NCBI RefSeq assembly: GCF_000350225.1
Contig: NW_005178992.1
Location: 1 to 64,000, forward strand
DNA from: Chondrus crispus
Lineage: Eukaryota > Rhodophyta > Florideophyceae > Gigartinales > Gigartinaceae
Length of the DNA: 64,000 nt
Reading direction: 5' to 3'
Part shown: piece by piece, positions 1-9,678 of the stretch
How positions within the stretch are numbered: the stretch's first letter is position 1
How the letters are laid out: each line of letters starts with the position of its first letter
Program-made: the position numbers and the translations under genes
The notes under the pieces: model-generated
What the model was told of the DNA's origin: nothing
The model's input: only the letters and a program-made list of their open reading frames with translations
Database searches by the model: none

Positions 1-800
1 ACCTGGGGAGCTTAACAAATTGGTGTACCGGCCCTGCAGTTAGTAAAGTTCGTTTTCGGAAAGGGGCAAAAATTGTTGCGTCTTGGGGGATAAGCATTAT
101 TCGTGAGGGATTAATTCGCTTATTTCCAACAGGGAGAACCTCTGTCCACGTCCAATATTTCGGAGACATTGATCTCGAAATGCGGTTACCAAGAGGTCGT
201 CAGCCGGATGAGGACGCTAAGGTGAGCGGTGAGGAGGGTGGTGATACGACTGAGAGGGGATGAAGGAGGATGAGGGAGGATGAAGGAGGGTGAGGGTGAG
301 GGAGGGAGGGTAGCGAGGTGAAATTTCGTGTTTGATGCGCATATGACAGTGTGCCATCTCAATGCATGAAGGGGCATCAGTGTCACCCAAGATGTCATTG
401 CTACAATATAAAATACAGTAGATCCATTCTCATGGAGCATGGCGCATTGAAATAAAAAAGGGTCACTCAAGTGGAGGACCCTCTACATCGAGCGAATACA
501 TGCGCCATGCGCTTGTCAGCCCTTTGCAACACGTTGGTCATTACCACCTCTCCCGGGAATGAAAAATGCGATGTACCAATCCTTTACTGCGGTTTGGCCA
601 ATACTTGTTCTGTGGGTGGCTGCTTCCGAAACGGGTATCAGTCATAAGCCGGCAAAAAATGCAGGAGAATATCAGCCATTGGCTGATTTCGTTGCCGGCA
701 ACAGGGACAAACCAGTATCATATACATGCAAACTACCAGTAAAATATCGTCCTTCATTATTCGACAGAAATTGGCCACTTCATACATATTTTCTACTAGG
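1..800. other. Unassigned left flank
   Basis: I see no convincing gene here. The open frames are short and compositionally biased, and none has a recognisable motif. The stretch holds a purine-rich low-complexity tract (listed separately). Similarity to the A-family retroelement begins only around position 800, so this is the DNA, host or older repeat, into which or next to which element A lies. Confidence 0.5.
205..318. repeat. Purine-rich G/A low-complexity tract
   Basis: The top strand is almost entirely G and A with spaced T, with repeated GGATGAGG, GGATGAAGG and GAGGGTGAGG units. It looks like a degenerate simple repeat. The complementary pyrimidine strand yields a Ser/Pro-rich spurious frame. 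Confidence 0.7.
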
Positions 801-2487
801 GCCGTGGCCACCGGAGGCAACACGTTTAAGCCCTACACGATCGCCGTCGACACGTGCTCGGGCTACAACTTGGTGAGGAGGGCCGACCTCCCCCCCGATT
901 GGATCCGCTACGTAATACGGGATGCGCCATTACCACGACTGGCTGGGGCGAACAGTAACCCGCTTCGACTTACGGCGGTCGTCCGCCCCGCGGTCCGGTT
1001 GCGGAACACGACGTTCCGCATACCTTTCGTAGTGGCCGAACAACTCGCTGTTCCCGTCCTACTTGGGACCGCGTTCATCGATGCTCACGTGCGCAGCATC
1101 GACATCGACGGACAGAAGCTCGAACTTCGTCACGGTGGCTCCGTAGCCATCGTCGATGGGAAGGGGGAACCGACTTCCCCAACCAGGAGACACGGTCGCC
1201 AAACGAGTCGTCCGGAGGTACGCGAGGAGGCCCCGCAGGCGATCCAAATCGCCCGCTGGGTTACCATCCCCGCGATGTCGCAAGCCCGTGTGCGTGTGAC
1301 CACCGCGGGGAGGGCTCTCGTGTTCCTGGAGCCCAAGCCCTCACTCCAACACCGACATGGAGTGAGGCTGACGAATGGCGTGGCGGAAGTTCTGCCGAAC
1401 CACACATTCGAAGTCATCGTCGCGAACTTCTGGCGACGGGAGAGGCGGCTTCCGAAGCACACCGTCGTGGGATACGCGAAGCGCAACCCCCTCGCGATCT
1501 CCACGCCGGAACGTCGAGTCGCTGAAGGGATCGCGCACGCGTTACACCTGACCGACTTGACCGATCAAGTCGGAGAGGCAGGAGTTGGCCGATCCAACTC
1601 CGACGATAAGACGACCGCTAGGAATGGAGGGGTTGACCCGGATGAACGGTCACCGATATGCCAACCGACGGCGGAGGGTACTGTACCCTCCCCCGGCAGA
1701 ACGATCCCAAAATTCCACCAATGGATTGGGAAAAAGAGATTGACTTGTCATACGCCGACGATGACAAGCTCCGTGGCCACGTGCTCGAGATGCTCCGTAA
1801 GCACTCGAGTCTGTGGAGCTCTGCGGTCGGAACGATCCAAGCCATGGAGCACCGCATTCCTCTCGAACCAAGAACGAAATCTATTCGTTATATGCCCTAT
1901 CGGAAGGGCCCGGCCATGCGCGAAATGGTCTCGAAGGAGGTCAAGAAGATGTTGAACGAGGTTATCTAACCCGCAAGCACCCAGTGGGTGTCCCCGGTTG
2001 TGCTAGTACGGAGGAAAGACGGCTCTCTTCGGTTCTGCGTGGACTACTGGCGCCTCAACGCAAAGACTGCAGCGGATTCGTATCTGCTGCCCCGTATGGA
2101 CGACTGCATCGAATCTTTAGAAGATGCAGCGATCTTTACGACGCTGGGCTGCAATTCCGGTTATTGGCAGATCCCGGTCGCTCCGGAGGACCGGGATAAG
2201 ACTACCTTCACGACACATATGGTTACGTACCGCCATTTGCGCATGCCGTTTGGACTAAAAGGGGCACAGGCCACCTTCCGACGTGCTCTCGACATCATAC
2301 TCTCCGAAGTCCGCTGGCAAATATGCCTCGTCTATCTCGATGACGTTATCGTGTTCTCGCGTACGGACGCGGAACACGCAAGGCATCTCGATACTGTCTT
2401 GAGCTTGTTGCGGAGTGCCGGCATCTCCCTCAAACTCAAGAGGTGCAGCTTCTTCCGACCGAAGGTGCACTACCTGGGGCACGTTAT
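800..2487 (+). pseudogene. Ty3/gypsy element A, piece 1: protease to reverse transcriptase
   Basis: This is the left surviving piece of an old Ty3/gypsy LTR retrotransposon. It contains a retropepsin-like region (about 0.85-1.15 kb), a linker, and the first part of a reverse transcriptase (about 1.98-2.49 kb) with the family signatures RFCVDY, MPFGL and the catalytic YLDD box (VYLDDVIVF). The order and wording match the reverse-oriented copy A' at 51.5-58 kb. No gag or 5' LTR was found for this copy. The piece ends where a solo LTR has inserted. The element is broken, with several breaks in addition to the insertions, and is the oldest layer of the nest because four other elements sit inside it. 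Confidence 0.85.
2483..2487. repeat. Target-site duplication GTTAT (left copy)
   Basis: The five bases GTTAT just before the solo LTR recur immediately after it at 3527-3531. This is the usual 5-bp duplication made by an LTR-element integrase. Confidence 0.9.
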
Positions 2488-3526
2488 TGTAGTGCAATAC
2501 CCGTCTCGGGTATTGGGGGTGAAAGGAAGTGAGAAAAGGAAATAAGTTGGATACTGTGGTCCGGGCTGGAGGACCCACGTGTGCAACGATGCGCACGATT
2601 ATTTTAATTATTTAATTCTATTTACAAATTAGATCTAGAATGTAGAGCCGGGAGCTACTGTACTCGCCCCGACGGGGCTATATAGCATAGTCCAGTTACT
2701 AACCCAAGTGAGTAAAGGTAACCCGAGTTGCCGGAGTTAGATCTCGCCTTCGTCGAAGACCGCTTCCGTTCACGCGACGCGCCTCACTTCTAAGCTGCTA
2801 ACGACATCTTCTATTGCTCGGGGTCCCATTCCTTTTCCTTATCCTTTACCTTTTCTATTTCTATCTCTATTCCCTATCCATTTCTATTTCTGCCTCTATC
2901 CTTTCTATCTGTTGGTGCCATCGGCATTGGTTGCGACCGATCCGGAGTAGGTGTTTAGCCATCGGGCAACACGTTCTGTAGCGCTGCTACTGTTTCAAGT
3001 TCGGTAGGAAGGCTGTTGTAACGACGCCTCCGTCGAAGGTCTTACTGTATAAGACAGAGTTGGTACCACCTATCGCGATTGCGATCGCGCTGGTGAGGGT
3101 GTTTTTAGCCATCGGGCAACACGTCGGTAGTAGCGTTGCTACACGGTTACGATCCCGTCCGGTAGTGCTGAACAAGCCCCCGTCGAAGACCTTGAATTAT
3201 ACCCAAGGTGCTGAAGACGCTCGTCGAGTATTGGCCTTACAACCCAGCGAACCGCGGTTACATTCTCGCAGACAAGCCCAACCCGCACTCTTCGAGCACT
3301 CAAATCTTCACAAGTCTCTACCACCATTATCCTCCCGGGCCGGGCATCTTTCCTTACCCCCCGTCGGAGTCGAGCTACCGTGGGTCGCAAGCCCACACGA
3401 GGGGAAAGGGAGTCTCGAACGCTCCGTAGCGCGTGCCATCGGCAGTGGTTGTTTCTGTTGCTGTTTTTCTTCTTTTTTTTTGACCGTCGGACTGTGTTCG
3501 CAGCCTGCCAGGCACATTGCACAACA
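2488..3526 (+). mobile_element. Solo LTR inserted in element A
   Basis: This 1039-bp solo long terminal repeat has the same terminal words as the E-type LTRs in this window: it starts TGTAGTGCAA and ends TTGCACAACA. It is flanked by GTTAT duplications, with A-element reverse-transcriptase sequence on both sides. Internally it carries the E-family LTR modules (GCCATCGG..., TAGCGCTGCTAC) and belongs to the same subfamily as the reverse-oriented solo LTR at 39625-40668. A solo LTR is normally left by recombination between the two LTRs of a full element, so an entire E-type element once sat here. Confidence 0.92.
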
Positions 3527-3553
3527 GTTATATCCCCAGGTAAGTTGAGCGTG
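3527..3553 (+). pseudogene. Ty3/gypsy element A, small piece between two insertions
   Basis: Only 27 bases of the A-element reverse-transcriptase region lie between the end of the solo LTR (with its GTTAT duplication) and the left end of the DNA transposon. The same stretch is uninterrupted in the A' copy near 53.4 kb (reverse strand). This is what identifies both insertions. Confidence 0.85.
3550..3553. repeat. Target-site duplication CGTG (left copy)
   Basis: CGTG directly precedes the left terminal inverted repeat and recurs directly after the right one at 12636-12639. In the related A' copy the two flanks are contiguous with only one copy of this site, which supports a 4-bp duplication. 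Confidence 0.85.
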
Positions 3554-3959
3554 AACACTGGTTTGGTGGTAACCAGAATTTGGGATACCAAACAGTACCA
3601 GGGGCACCCCTTCGGATTCCAGATATTTTTATATGGTTGTCAAGCTTAGAGCAGTAGTAGTGATATGCAGAAAACAGAAGTGGACAAACCAAAATAGTTT
3701 AGAAGTTATCGCCCAACATGTACTCTCTAAATCTGGGGGATGGGGGGTTCTGTATAGGCCAAATCAAAAAAATTATCATACAATTTTACTTGGAAATTGC
3801 AGTACAATTTATGTTATATAAAAATTTGATACTGTTCACAATCTGCCGACAGAATTTAATCCTAAATTCTGTCTGGACTTGCTCGAAGTTGGCGATTGTG
3901 GCCCACTTCAAGCCTCCCCGACCCACTACGATGACCCGTATCGTCACGTCCACCCCCCC
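3554..3959 (+). repeat. Left terminal inverted repeat of the DNA transposon
   Basis: About 406 bp match the reverse complement of 12229-12635 with about six differences, including one single-base indel and a C/G-run length difference at the inner edge (7 versus 14). The outer end reads AACACTGGTTTGGTGGTAAC. Short open frames inside both TIRs are mirror images of each other and are not genes. Confidence 0.93.
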
Positions 3960-4426
3960 TCGCCGCCAACTCCAAGCTAAACACCAGCATTCTCTTCCTC
4001 GCCATCACCACCAACAACTGTCACACCCCCGCCCAGTATCTATTCCACGCCATCCCATCCCTCACTACCCCGACTATGTCATGCAGTACCCGCCACCAGC
4101 CATCCTCTGACGGCATCTTGGTGTTGGTTGGTGGTCGGCGGTGATGGTTGAGAAGGTGGGCGTTGCGGGGGGTGTGTGTCTATTATATAGACTTCGACAA
4201 AGTGGATATGACGCTTGGCAGAGCCCGATGTGAAGAAGAGTTCAGCCTTTTGTGCTACTGCCTGCTGCTCATAAACGGCAGAATGTCTGCAATGCGACGA
4301 TGCACGAATAGTGCGTGATACGACAGCGTGCCACTCTGTGGTGAGAGTAAAACAGATAAGAGTTGATACGGTGAATATGGTTTGCGAAGCCCGACGTGAA
4401 GAACAGTACAGCCTTTTACATGAGTA
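3960..4426. other. Left subterminal region of the DNA transposon
   Basis: No gene is apparent. The stretch starts with a C-rich, Pro-codon-like segment. It then holds two imperfect copies of a motif containing GAAGCCCGACGTGAAGAA and GTACAGCC (near 4225-4250 and 4388-4420). A related GAGGCCCGACATGTAG word occurs in the right subterminal region near 11880. Subterminal repeats of this kind are often transposase-binding sites, which is inference here. Confidence 0.5.
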
Positions 4427-4760
4427 CTATGTGTTCCGTACCGACGAGTGAGTAACAATCGCATCATTGAAGAGCGCCATACTGTGCAGGTCCCAGGCGC
4501 AGAAGGCGCTACCTATATCACGCAGATTGTCCGGGACTGCCTCCTGTCCTTTGAAATTATAAGGGTACTTCACACTTCTCGACTCAGGTAGAATTGACAC
4601 ACGGAACACAGCAACTAGGCACTCGCCATCTCTCTCAACATCTTTGAGCTCGTGTCCGTGCAGCCTTCTGTAGAACTTCGAAGAATCGCCCGGAGGGAGT
4701 TGAAGAGTACCGGTCCCTACCACCTTCCCGGACACCATCAATCGCACGGTACTTCCCCGG
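4427..4760 (-). CDS. C-terminal tail of the methyltransferase gene in a second frame
   Basis: After EAVKPG of the methyltransferase frame, the neighbouring frame continues with protein-like sequence (TVRLMVSGKVVGTGTLQL, then HGHELKDVERDGECLVAVF), about 105 residues to a stop at 4427. The composition looks like a small beta-rich domain, whereas the methyltransferase frame past this point is Arg/Ser noise. A one-base change in the GGGG run near 4757 would explain it. I do not recognise the domain. Confidence 0.55.
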
Positions 4761-6782
4761 TTTCACAGCTTCCAGGAACGACGCATTCGATCCCCCGGTT
4801 GTAGCTGCGTGTACAGCCATTGAGGGCTCTTCCCCACTATCAGCAATACCGCTTTCAGGTTTTCTCATATCACGTAATAACAGGACATTGTCGGACAAGT
4901 TATTAGTATCGCTCGTGATGGAGTTTCTTGTCACGAAGGATGGTACGGAAGAAGGATCTTTACATGACCTCTTCATTGGCGCATTAGTAGCTTCTGAGAG
5001 ACCGCAGTGGTTTTGGGCGATTAAACGAAGCCGTTCATGGGCGAAACGATATCGCTCAGCATCTGCCTCCACTACAGTGCACTTTCTGTTTGTCCGAATG
5101 CAAGAAATTGCCGTAGAAAGAGTACCACCGTAAATGTCCAGAACATGACCGTTGTCTGGACAGAACGTTGACATAAGCTCAGCTAAGAGATTGGGATTTT
5201 TCTCCTCCGTCAGAATGGGTGATCTCGTTCCAGGCTTGAGTAGCTTGTTAGAAGTAACTGGTACCCTAGATATTGCCGCAAACTTCCGTTTCTCTGGGGC
5301 CTGCAAAACATGGTAGGAGCTCCGTAAATCTACCTTGAACCCATCCGGTCGAAGCCCTGGTGTCTTAGCGAACATGCCAAATTCACAGGCGTTCTGAGGG
5401 AAGACGTCCCCTCGATATTCTTGCATCGTCTTGGTGTCCTTCATGATGACGTAAGGGTACTGAGGTCCGCTGAAACCCGTTTCCTTAAACGCATTGTACC
5501 ATCTACTAAAGTACTGTATTGATGTGAATATAAACACCCATCCACCGGGTTTCAGTATACTTCGTGATAGTTCTGCGACGGCCTTCATTTCCGTGGTGTC
5601 GACGACATTATTATAACCGTTTCCTGCACCTGACCGGCATGATGGCGTACCGTACGGAGGGTCTGTACACAGTAGATCGAACAATGGGCATTTGTCCGTT
5701 CTCACGGATCCATAGTATTCCTGCCATTTCATTTGATATGCTTCTATGCCAAGTTCCTTCAGGAAGTCTCTTCTTTTCATCATGAAAACCTCCCTATCGT
5801 CCGTGTAATTGACACATGTCTTAAGTCGTTCTGAGGCCTCGCTTTGAGGTGCAGCCGACTTAGCATATGCAGCTGGCGGAGGATCGGCAGTATTCTGTTC
5901 AGCTGGATCTTTCTCGTCGGCGGATATATGTGGATCATCGGGTATAGCCGGCATTATCTCATTTCCTTCATCAGCAGTACCCTCCAGCGTACCGTTGCCC
6001 TCTGTATGAGCAGCGGCCGTGGACGTATTGGGGCCGGAAGCTTGGGTAGCTGGTGTACTGTTTATAGCAGGTGATGGGGCAGGGGTTGTAACATACTTGG
6101 CCTTGTACTTCTCTTCCTTGAATAAGGCGATCTGGGGACAAGTTCGGCGATACAGTTCTAGAATAACATCCAGTATTGCTCTGTCGTTTCCCTTGTTAGT
6201 GAGCACTGCTATATCGAATTTGGTTGTGCATAGTAAATTCGCTTTCGTTGTCTCCATTTCACTTGGCCACTTATCTGTCTCCAATAGTTCTTCGAATTTT
6301 CTTGCTTCCTGCAAAGCAGCCTTGGCCTTCTGAAACTGCTCTCCAACTACTTTGTATGATACAGGTTTGAAGTTGTGCAATCTGCACATGTCACGTACAC
6401 GATACAATGTATTTACCTGAGCAAGCTCGTCATCTGCACCAGAAGCATTCATGAATGGGATGCAAGACTTAAGTGAGCTGATGTGAATGAAGTTGCGAAA
6501 TACTCGACAGTCCGTGTTGCTCGTGCTTGGGGATTTGGACGGTCTCACGACACCGCTTAGCGTGCATGGTGATGCGATGAGATCGGGATGTTCAGATGTA
6601 ACAATCTCTCCGATTGTGTTGACTACTCTCTGCGACAGTCGCAGCGCAGTAGTAGCAGTTTGTTTCAAGGTGCTCTCCTTCTGATGAGCACAACCATCGT
6701 AAGCACAGGCGATTTGCTTTGCTGTCGGTGTTCGGCCGTTTTTTCCGCTTTCAAACGAGCCGCCTCCTCTCGCAGACCACAA
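4635..6782 (-). CDS. DNA adenine-N6 or cytosine-N4 methyltransferase, permuted
   Basis: This 715-codon frame contains a helical region (residues 100-230), a low-complexity Ala/Thr/Glu/Pro linker (about 235-320) and then the catalytic domain. Motif IV is CTDPPYGTP (DPPY at residues 374-377), followed by SILKPGGWVFIF. The SAM-binding motif lies after it: a K-x-P-like NPNLLAELM, then VLDIYGGTLSTAIS (547-560), with an acidic residue in VVEAD (about 572). Motif IV before motif I is the order of beta-class amino-methyltransferases (PF01555-like). DPPY marks N6-adenine or N4-cytosine chemistry. All key residues look present. The first codons (about residues 1-30) are probably out-of-frame read-in, and the last 45 follow a frame change near 4757. 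Confidence 0.8.
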   Translation of the reverse strand: MWSARGGGSFESGKNGRTPTAKQIACAYDGCAHQKESTLKQTATTALRLSQRVVNTIGEIVTSEHPDLIASPCTLSGVVRPSKSPSTSNTDCRVFRNFIHISSLKSCIPFMNASGADDELAQVNTLYRVRDMCRLHNFKPVSYKVVGEQFQKAKAALQEARKFEELLETDKWPSEMETTKANLLCTTKFDIAVLTNKGNDRAILDVILELYRRTCPQIALFKEEKYKAKYVTTPAPSPAINSTPATQASGPNTSTAAAHTEGNGTLEGTADEGNEIMPAIPDDPHISADEKDPAEQNTADPPPAAYAKSAAPQSEASERLKTCVNYTDDREVFMMKRRDFLKELGIEAYQMKWQEYYGSVRTDKCPLFDLLCTDPPYGTPSCRSGAGNGYNNVVDTTEMKAVAELSRSILKPGGWVFIFTSIQYFSRWYNAFKETGFSGPQYPYVIMKDTKTMQEYRGDVFPQNACEFGMFAKTPGLRPDGFKVDLRSSYHVLQAPEKRKFAAISRVPVTSNKLLKPGTRSPILTEEKNPNLLAELMSTFCPDNGHVLDIYGGTLSTAISCIRTNRKCTVVEADAERYRFAHERLRLIAQNHCGLSEATNAPMKRSCKDPSSVPSFVTRNSITSDTNNLSDNVLLLRDMRKPESGIADSGEEPSMAVHAATTGGSNASFLEAVKPGKYRAIDGVREGGRDRYSSTPSGRFFEVLQKAARTRAQRC

Positions 6783-7273
6783 AGAGTATCGTAAAAGGTC
6801 GTTTCAATGTAATAAATAGGGGCATGCTTCCTGTTTTGATGGCGCGCAAGTTGCCGCAACACTTGCACGTTATGGCCACCACTCAATATGGTCACACTCC
6901 AAGAGAATCCACTCCATTGCGCAGGGAGCTCGTCGATGAGCTCGAGGATAGCAACAAGTCTGTGCATTCCGTCGACCACGCCGTACCATTGCGTCCTTGT
7001 GCGACTTTTCTCCCTTGCCTCCGTCTCCGTCAAACACTTCCCCTTGAAATGGTCGATCACATATCGCCGGTAGGTACCCGTCAACGGCATGAGCACTGGC
7101 ATATCCGATCCCGCAGTGATACCTGGTTCGTGAGGTGCCTCACCCGCTTCGTGATTACCTTCGGCAACGGCATGGCCTCGGAACAGTACCTTCATTCGTT
7201 CTACACCTGAACGAACTATGGCTCTAACATTTGTGAGCGGTATGCAGTCCCTAGGATCAACTGTCGTGTTAGT
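6665..7273 (-). CDS. ParB/sulfiredoxin-like domain
   Basis: The open frame after the TGA begins TNTTVDPRDCIPLTNVRAIV, which is the start of a ParB-type fold (the 'diplt' strand). It continues with RSGVERM and RRYVIDHF to the diagnostic ParB motif VVDGMHRLVAI (about residue 73 counted from the ATG at 7195), equivalent to the family's GxHR box. A basic, Ala/Lys-rich helical stretch follows (REEAARLKAEKTAEHRQQ). ParB-like domains bind or nick DNA, or bind nucleotides. In fusions with methyltransferases they probably provide DNA or partner recognition. The frame leaves the apparent protein near 6690, where the methyltransferase frame takes over. Confidence 0.75.
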   Translation of the reverse strand, partial: TNTTVDPRDCIPLTNVRAIVRSGVERMKVLFRGHAVAEGNHEAGEAPHEPGITAGSDMPVLMPLTGTYRRYVIDHFKGKCLTETEAREKSRTRTQWYGVVDGMHRLVAILELIDELPAQWSGFSWSVTILSGGHNVQVLRQLARHQNRKHAPIYYIETTFYDTLCGLREEAARLKAEKTAEHRQQSKSPVLTMVVLIRRRAP

Positions 7274-7384
7274 TCAGCCCTCCATCACGTCCGCAAACAA
7301 TGCTTTTGCCACTTCCATCCTGTCGCGCACCTGTGGGGATGGATCATTCCGAGACGCTTGAGCTGACTTCCCTTTCCGCGTCAT
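7274..7384 (-). CDS. N-terminal segment of the ParB-methyltransferase gene
   Basis: A 36-codon frame starts at ATG 7384 (MTRKGKSAQASRND...) and runs through an amphipathic stretch, RDRMEVAKALFADVMEG, to a TGA at 7274. It is in the same frame as the ParB domain that follows, so it is probably the true start of the same gene. ParB-like proteins often have such a short basic leader. The upstream frame continues open to 7507 but looks like noise. Confidence 0.5.
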   Translation of the reverse strand: MTRKGKSAQASRNDPSPQVRDRMEVAKALFADVMEG

Positions 7385-8458
7385 ACCTGATAGTGGGTTC
7401 ACTTTCGTACAGAACGGGGGTCTGCAGTACGACAGAAATTTTAAATTGGGAAGGAGGGTGGCGAACAGTTTGCCGACAGAAATTACTCTAACTCGAACCA
7501 GTAACAATTAACAGGATGGCTTGTTGCTACCGGTGTTCTGGTGCTTGTGAGCACATGGTCAATTCCATGAGATAGGGAAGTCGAGACATACAGTAGCTCC
7601 GAATGTGCCATGAACAATTCCGAAAGAAGTACGAAATCCTGCACCTGCTTGTGGAAACTGCAGTAGCCGACCGTGCCGGACCGAATACTTCATTTCTGCC
7701 CTGGTGTTATAGCGAACCAAACGAGAATTGCATACTGATACCACACGTTAATATATGTAGGACTAACAATCGAATCAGAGTGATGTCCATAATCTCCGCC
7801 TGTTCGATAATTGAACTCCGTCTCCACGCCATCAGTATGTGCAGTACACAGCAGGAATCTTCTGGACATGTCTGCACGTAGCGTACGTGTCCCCATACCC
7901 GCACTTTATCTACTCATTCATAGCCTGAATCTCCCGGATTTACTTTGCGGTAGAGGCTGCAACGGAAAGAACTGTCCGATCATGATTGTGTGCTGTCCGT
8001 CAATGGCGATCATGAATTTGTGCCGTGTGGGACAGCAGAAAACGTGTCATGATTTTGAGAACCTAAAACTAAATATCAGTAATGCATAACTGTTCTCTTG
8101 AAATGTGGAATGAAAAATCTATATTTGGACATGGTGAACATTGCGTATCAAATTTAGTGCAACATATGATTTGGGTGCAATCTCCCAAATATTTGATTCA
8201 GATATGTTTCAAACAGCGCTCTCTCAGATCTGTAAAGCTTCCATTACAGGCTTCTTCATGGTAGCGCAGAGACAGCAGCCAACCATTCATAGCTCGGCGT
8301 ACCTGCTCAGTGAATATCAGTATTCACGGATAGCTAAACTGGTCATCCAGCAAGCATTATCTGTTCCACAGAACAGTATCGCTGCTGCTCGTGTGGAGCT
8401 GCACCCACCATCACCTGAATTCTCGTGCTGCAGTGCTTGTAGTTGATACACGCTCCAG
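7385..8458. other. Central intergenic region between divergent genes
   Basis: About 1.07 kb separate the leftward ParB-methyltransferase start from the TATA box of the rightward gene. Short frames exist on both strands but are A/T- and Cys-rich and share no motif with anything else here. It probably holds the leftward promoter (no clear TATA seen) and shared control sequence. Confidence 0.55.
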
Positions 8459-8469
8459 TATATAAAAGG
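8459..8469 (+). promoter_or_regulatory. TATA box of the DUF7869 gene
   Basis: TATATAAAAGG is a near-perfect eukaryotic TATA element. It lies 86 bp upstream of the first in-frame ATG (8545) and 119 bp upstream of the next (8578). That would place a transcription start around 8490-8500. Confidence 0.7.
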
Positions 8470-8577
8470 TAAAGAGGGTACCATCCTGGTCTCCGCGATA
8501 AAGTTCCTCAACCCATCTCAATCCACAACAACCCATCTGAACTGTTGGGGGCAACAACCCATCTCAGAACCATTCCA

Positions 8578-9666
8578 ATGACTACGACTAGGCGTACGAC
8601 TCGTGCAAAGCGCTCTATTGCACAAGCGAGTAGCTCGAGGCATGGTGAACCGTTACATATCCCTGAGTCCCGCATTGTGGCTCCCCCACGCACATCACCG
8701 CGTAGTACTGCTCGGGACTCGCAAAGCACCCCACTACGAAGCGGGAAGCGTCTCGTGCAGCTCGCGACGCCAACCACTCTACATACCCCTGAGTCCCGCC
8801 CTGTGAATCCCCAACAAACGCCAAGGAGCAGTCGTAAACGAGGTTGTCCGCCAACAGATGCCTCACCCACTGCTCAGAACTCGCAAAGCTCAGGATTGCG
8901 AGACCGGAAGCGTCGCGCCCTTTCTGCGACGCCAGCAACTTCACACACACCACTCTCAACGCCGCCAGACACAACGCAACTCTTTAATGTTCCCATCCGA
9001 CACACTTCACCATGTCTCCCGGACTCTACCATGCGAAATCAACCCAGCCCGACCACAGCGATACGACGATCGCCCCAAAGGCGGTCATCAAGTGTTTCGC
9101 TGGATTCCGGTACAGTGCAGCGTAAATTGTGGAGCATCCGCTCATTGGTAATTGCAGCCCGAGGGATAGCTGCGGAACCCGAAGTAGCTCCAGCTACCCC
9201 AAATGCAGCAGAATCTTCACCACCCGAACTGCAAGAAGAGGATGCTCTAGCTACGCCAAATGCCGCAGAATATCGAACACTGGAACATGAAGATGAGTTG
9301 TCTAAATCTAGTAGTGACGCTGAGTACCGTCCCCCTCCGCCCTCTAACACTCGAACGAAAAATGGACCCCCATCGCAACGAAGTCCGGCCAGTCGCAGTG
9401 TTGCGAACAGCGAGACATCACCTTTTAAAAAGAGAGTATACACGTACAAGAGTCGCCGTCGCGGCAAGGGTGTGGAGAGTGTGTTACTTAAACGACGCCG
9501 TGCCCACGCTGATGCGTTCCAAAACATGGAGGTGGATAAGTTAAAATGTTGTATCCATCGCCGTTGTTTTTACAAAGTTGACGCTCGATACGTCAAGGCT
9601 CAAGTGGAACATGTATCTTTGCTGAATAGGGCGGGGAGACGAGCTTATCTGGAGGGCTTGTTGTAA
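8578..9666 (+). CDS. N-terminal part of the DUF7869 gene: basic Ser/Thr/Pro-rich region
   Basis: This is the first half of what is probably one gene with the next entry. From ATG 8578 (8545 is the alternative start) it encodes about 362 residues: a basic Arg/Ser/Thr/Pro region with repeated units of the type STPLRSGKR...ATPTTLHTPES (at least two good copies), a repeated ATPNAAE motif, an acidic patch, then a basic segment (YTYKSRRRGKG). It ends in a Cys/His segment, KLKCCIHRRCFYKV, that precedes the DUF7869 core in such proteins. It stops at TAA 9664-9666. The downstream frame is the same and resumes at ATG 9679. The tail probably binds DNA or localises to the nucleus, which is inference from composition. 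Confidence 0.7.
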   Translation: MTTTRRTTRAKRSIAQASSSRHGEPLHIPESRIVAPPRTSPRSTARDSQSTPLRSGKRLVQLATPTTLHTPESRPVNPQQTPRSSRKRGCPPTDASPTAQNSQSSGLRDRKRRALSATPATSHTPLSTPPDTTQLFNVPIRHTSPCLPDSTMRNQPSPTTAIRRSPQRRSSSVSLDSGTVQRKLWSIRSLVIAARGIAAEPEVAPATPNAAESSPPELQEEDALATPNAAEYRTLEHEDELSKSSSDAEYRPPPPSNTRTKNGPPSQRSPASRSVANSETSPFKKRVYTYKSRRRGKGVESVLLKRRRAHADAFQNMEVDKLKCCIHRRCFYKVDARYVKAQVEHVSLLNRAGRRAYLEGLL

Positions 9667-9678
9667 GATAACTCAGGG

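Larger units (their letters stand above)
4427..7384 (-). pseudogene. ParB-like domain plus permuted DNA methyltransferase gene (whole locus, interrupted)
   Basis: One gene seems to run leftward from an ATG at 7384 to a stop at 4427: a short N-terminal segment, a ParB/sulfiredoxin-type domain, a charged linker, a beta-class-order DNA methyltransferase, and a C-terminal tail. ParB plus N6/N4 methyltransferase fusions are known from phage and bacterial proteins. Here the fusion is carried by a eukaryotic TIR transposon. In this copy the reading is interrupted three times: an in-frame TGA at 7274-7276, a frame change near 6690, and another near 4757 in a G run. Any of these could be a mutation; the first could lie in a short intron (CTAAC then ACAG just before the ParB part), which I cannot prove. 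Likely role: binds and methylates DNA, perhaps the element's own ends. Confidence 0.7.

Noticed and set aside
205-470. 94-codon frame on the minus strand over the purine tract
   Set aside because: Ser/Pro repeats are produced by the low-complexity DNA; no domain and no comparable protein features.
3060-3650. Several open frames inside LTRs (also near 14.1-14.8, 29.3-29.8, 39.5-40.1 and 60.3-61.0 kb)
   Set aside because: They recur only because LTR copies recur, in both strands and several frames. They do not resemble any known retroelement protein.
3633-3821. Short ORF repeated as an inverted pair at 12368-12556
   Set aside because: Both are mirror-image frames within the terminal inverted repeats; their conservation comes from the repeats, not from coding.
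9660-9676. Tiny intron (GTAAG...CAG) removing the stop in the DUF7869 gene
   Set aside because: It would be only 14 bases and would shift the frame, which is already in phase across the stop.
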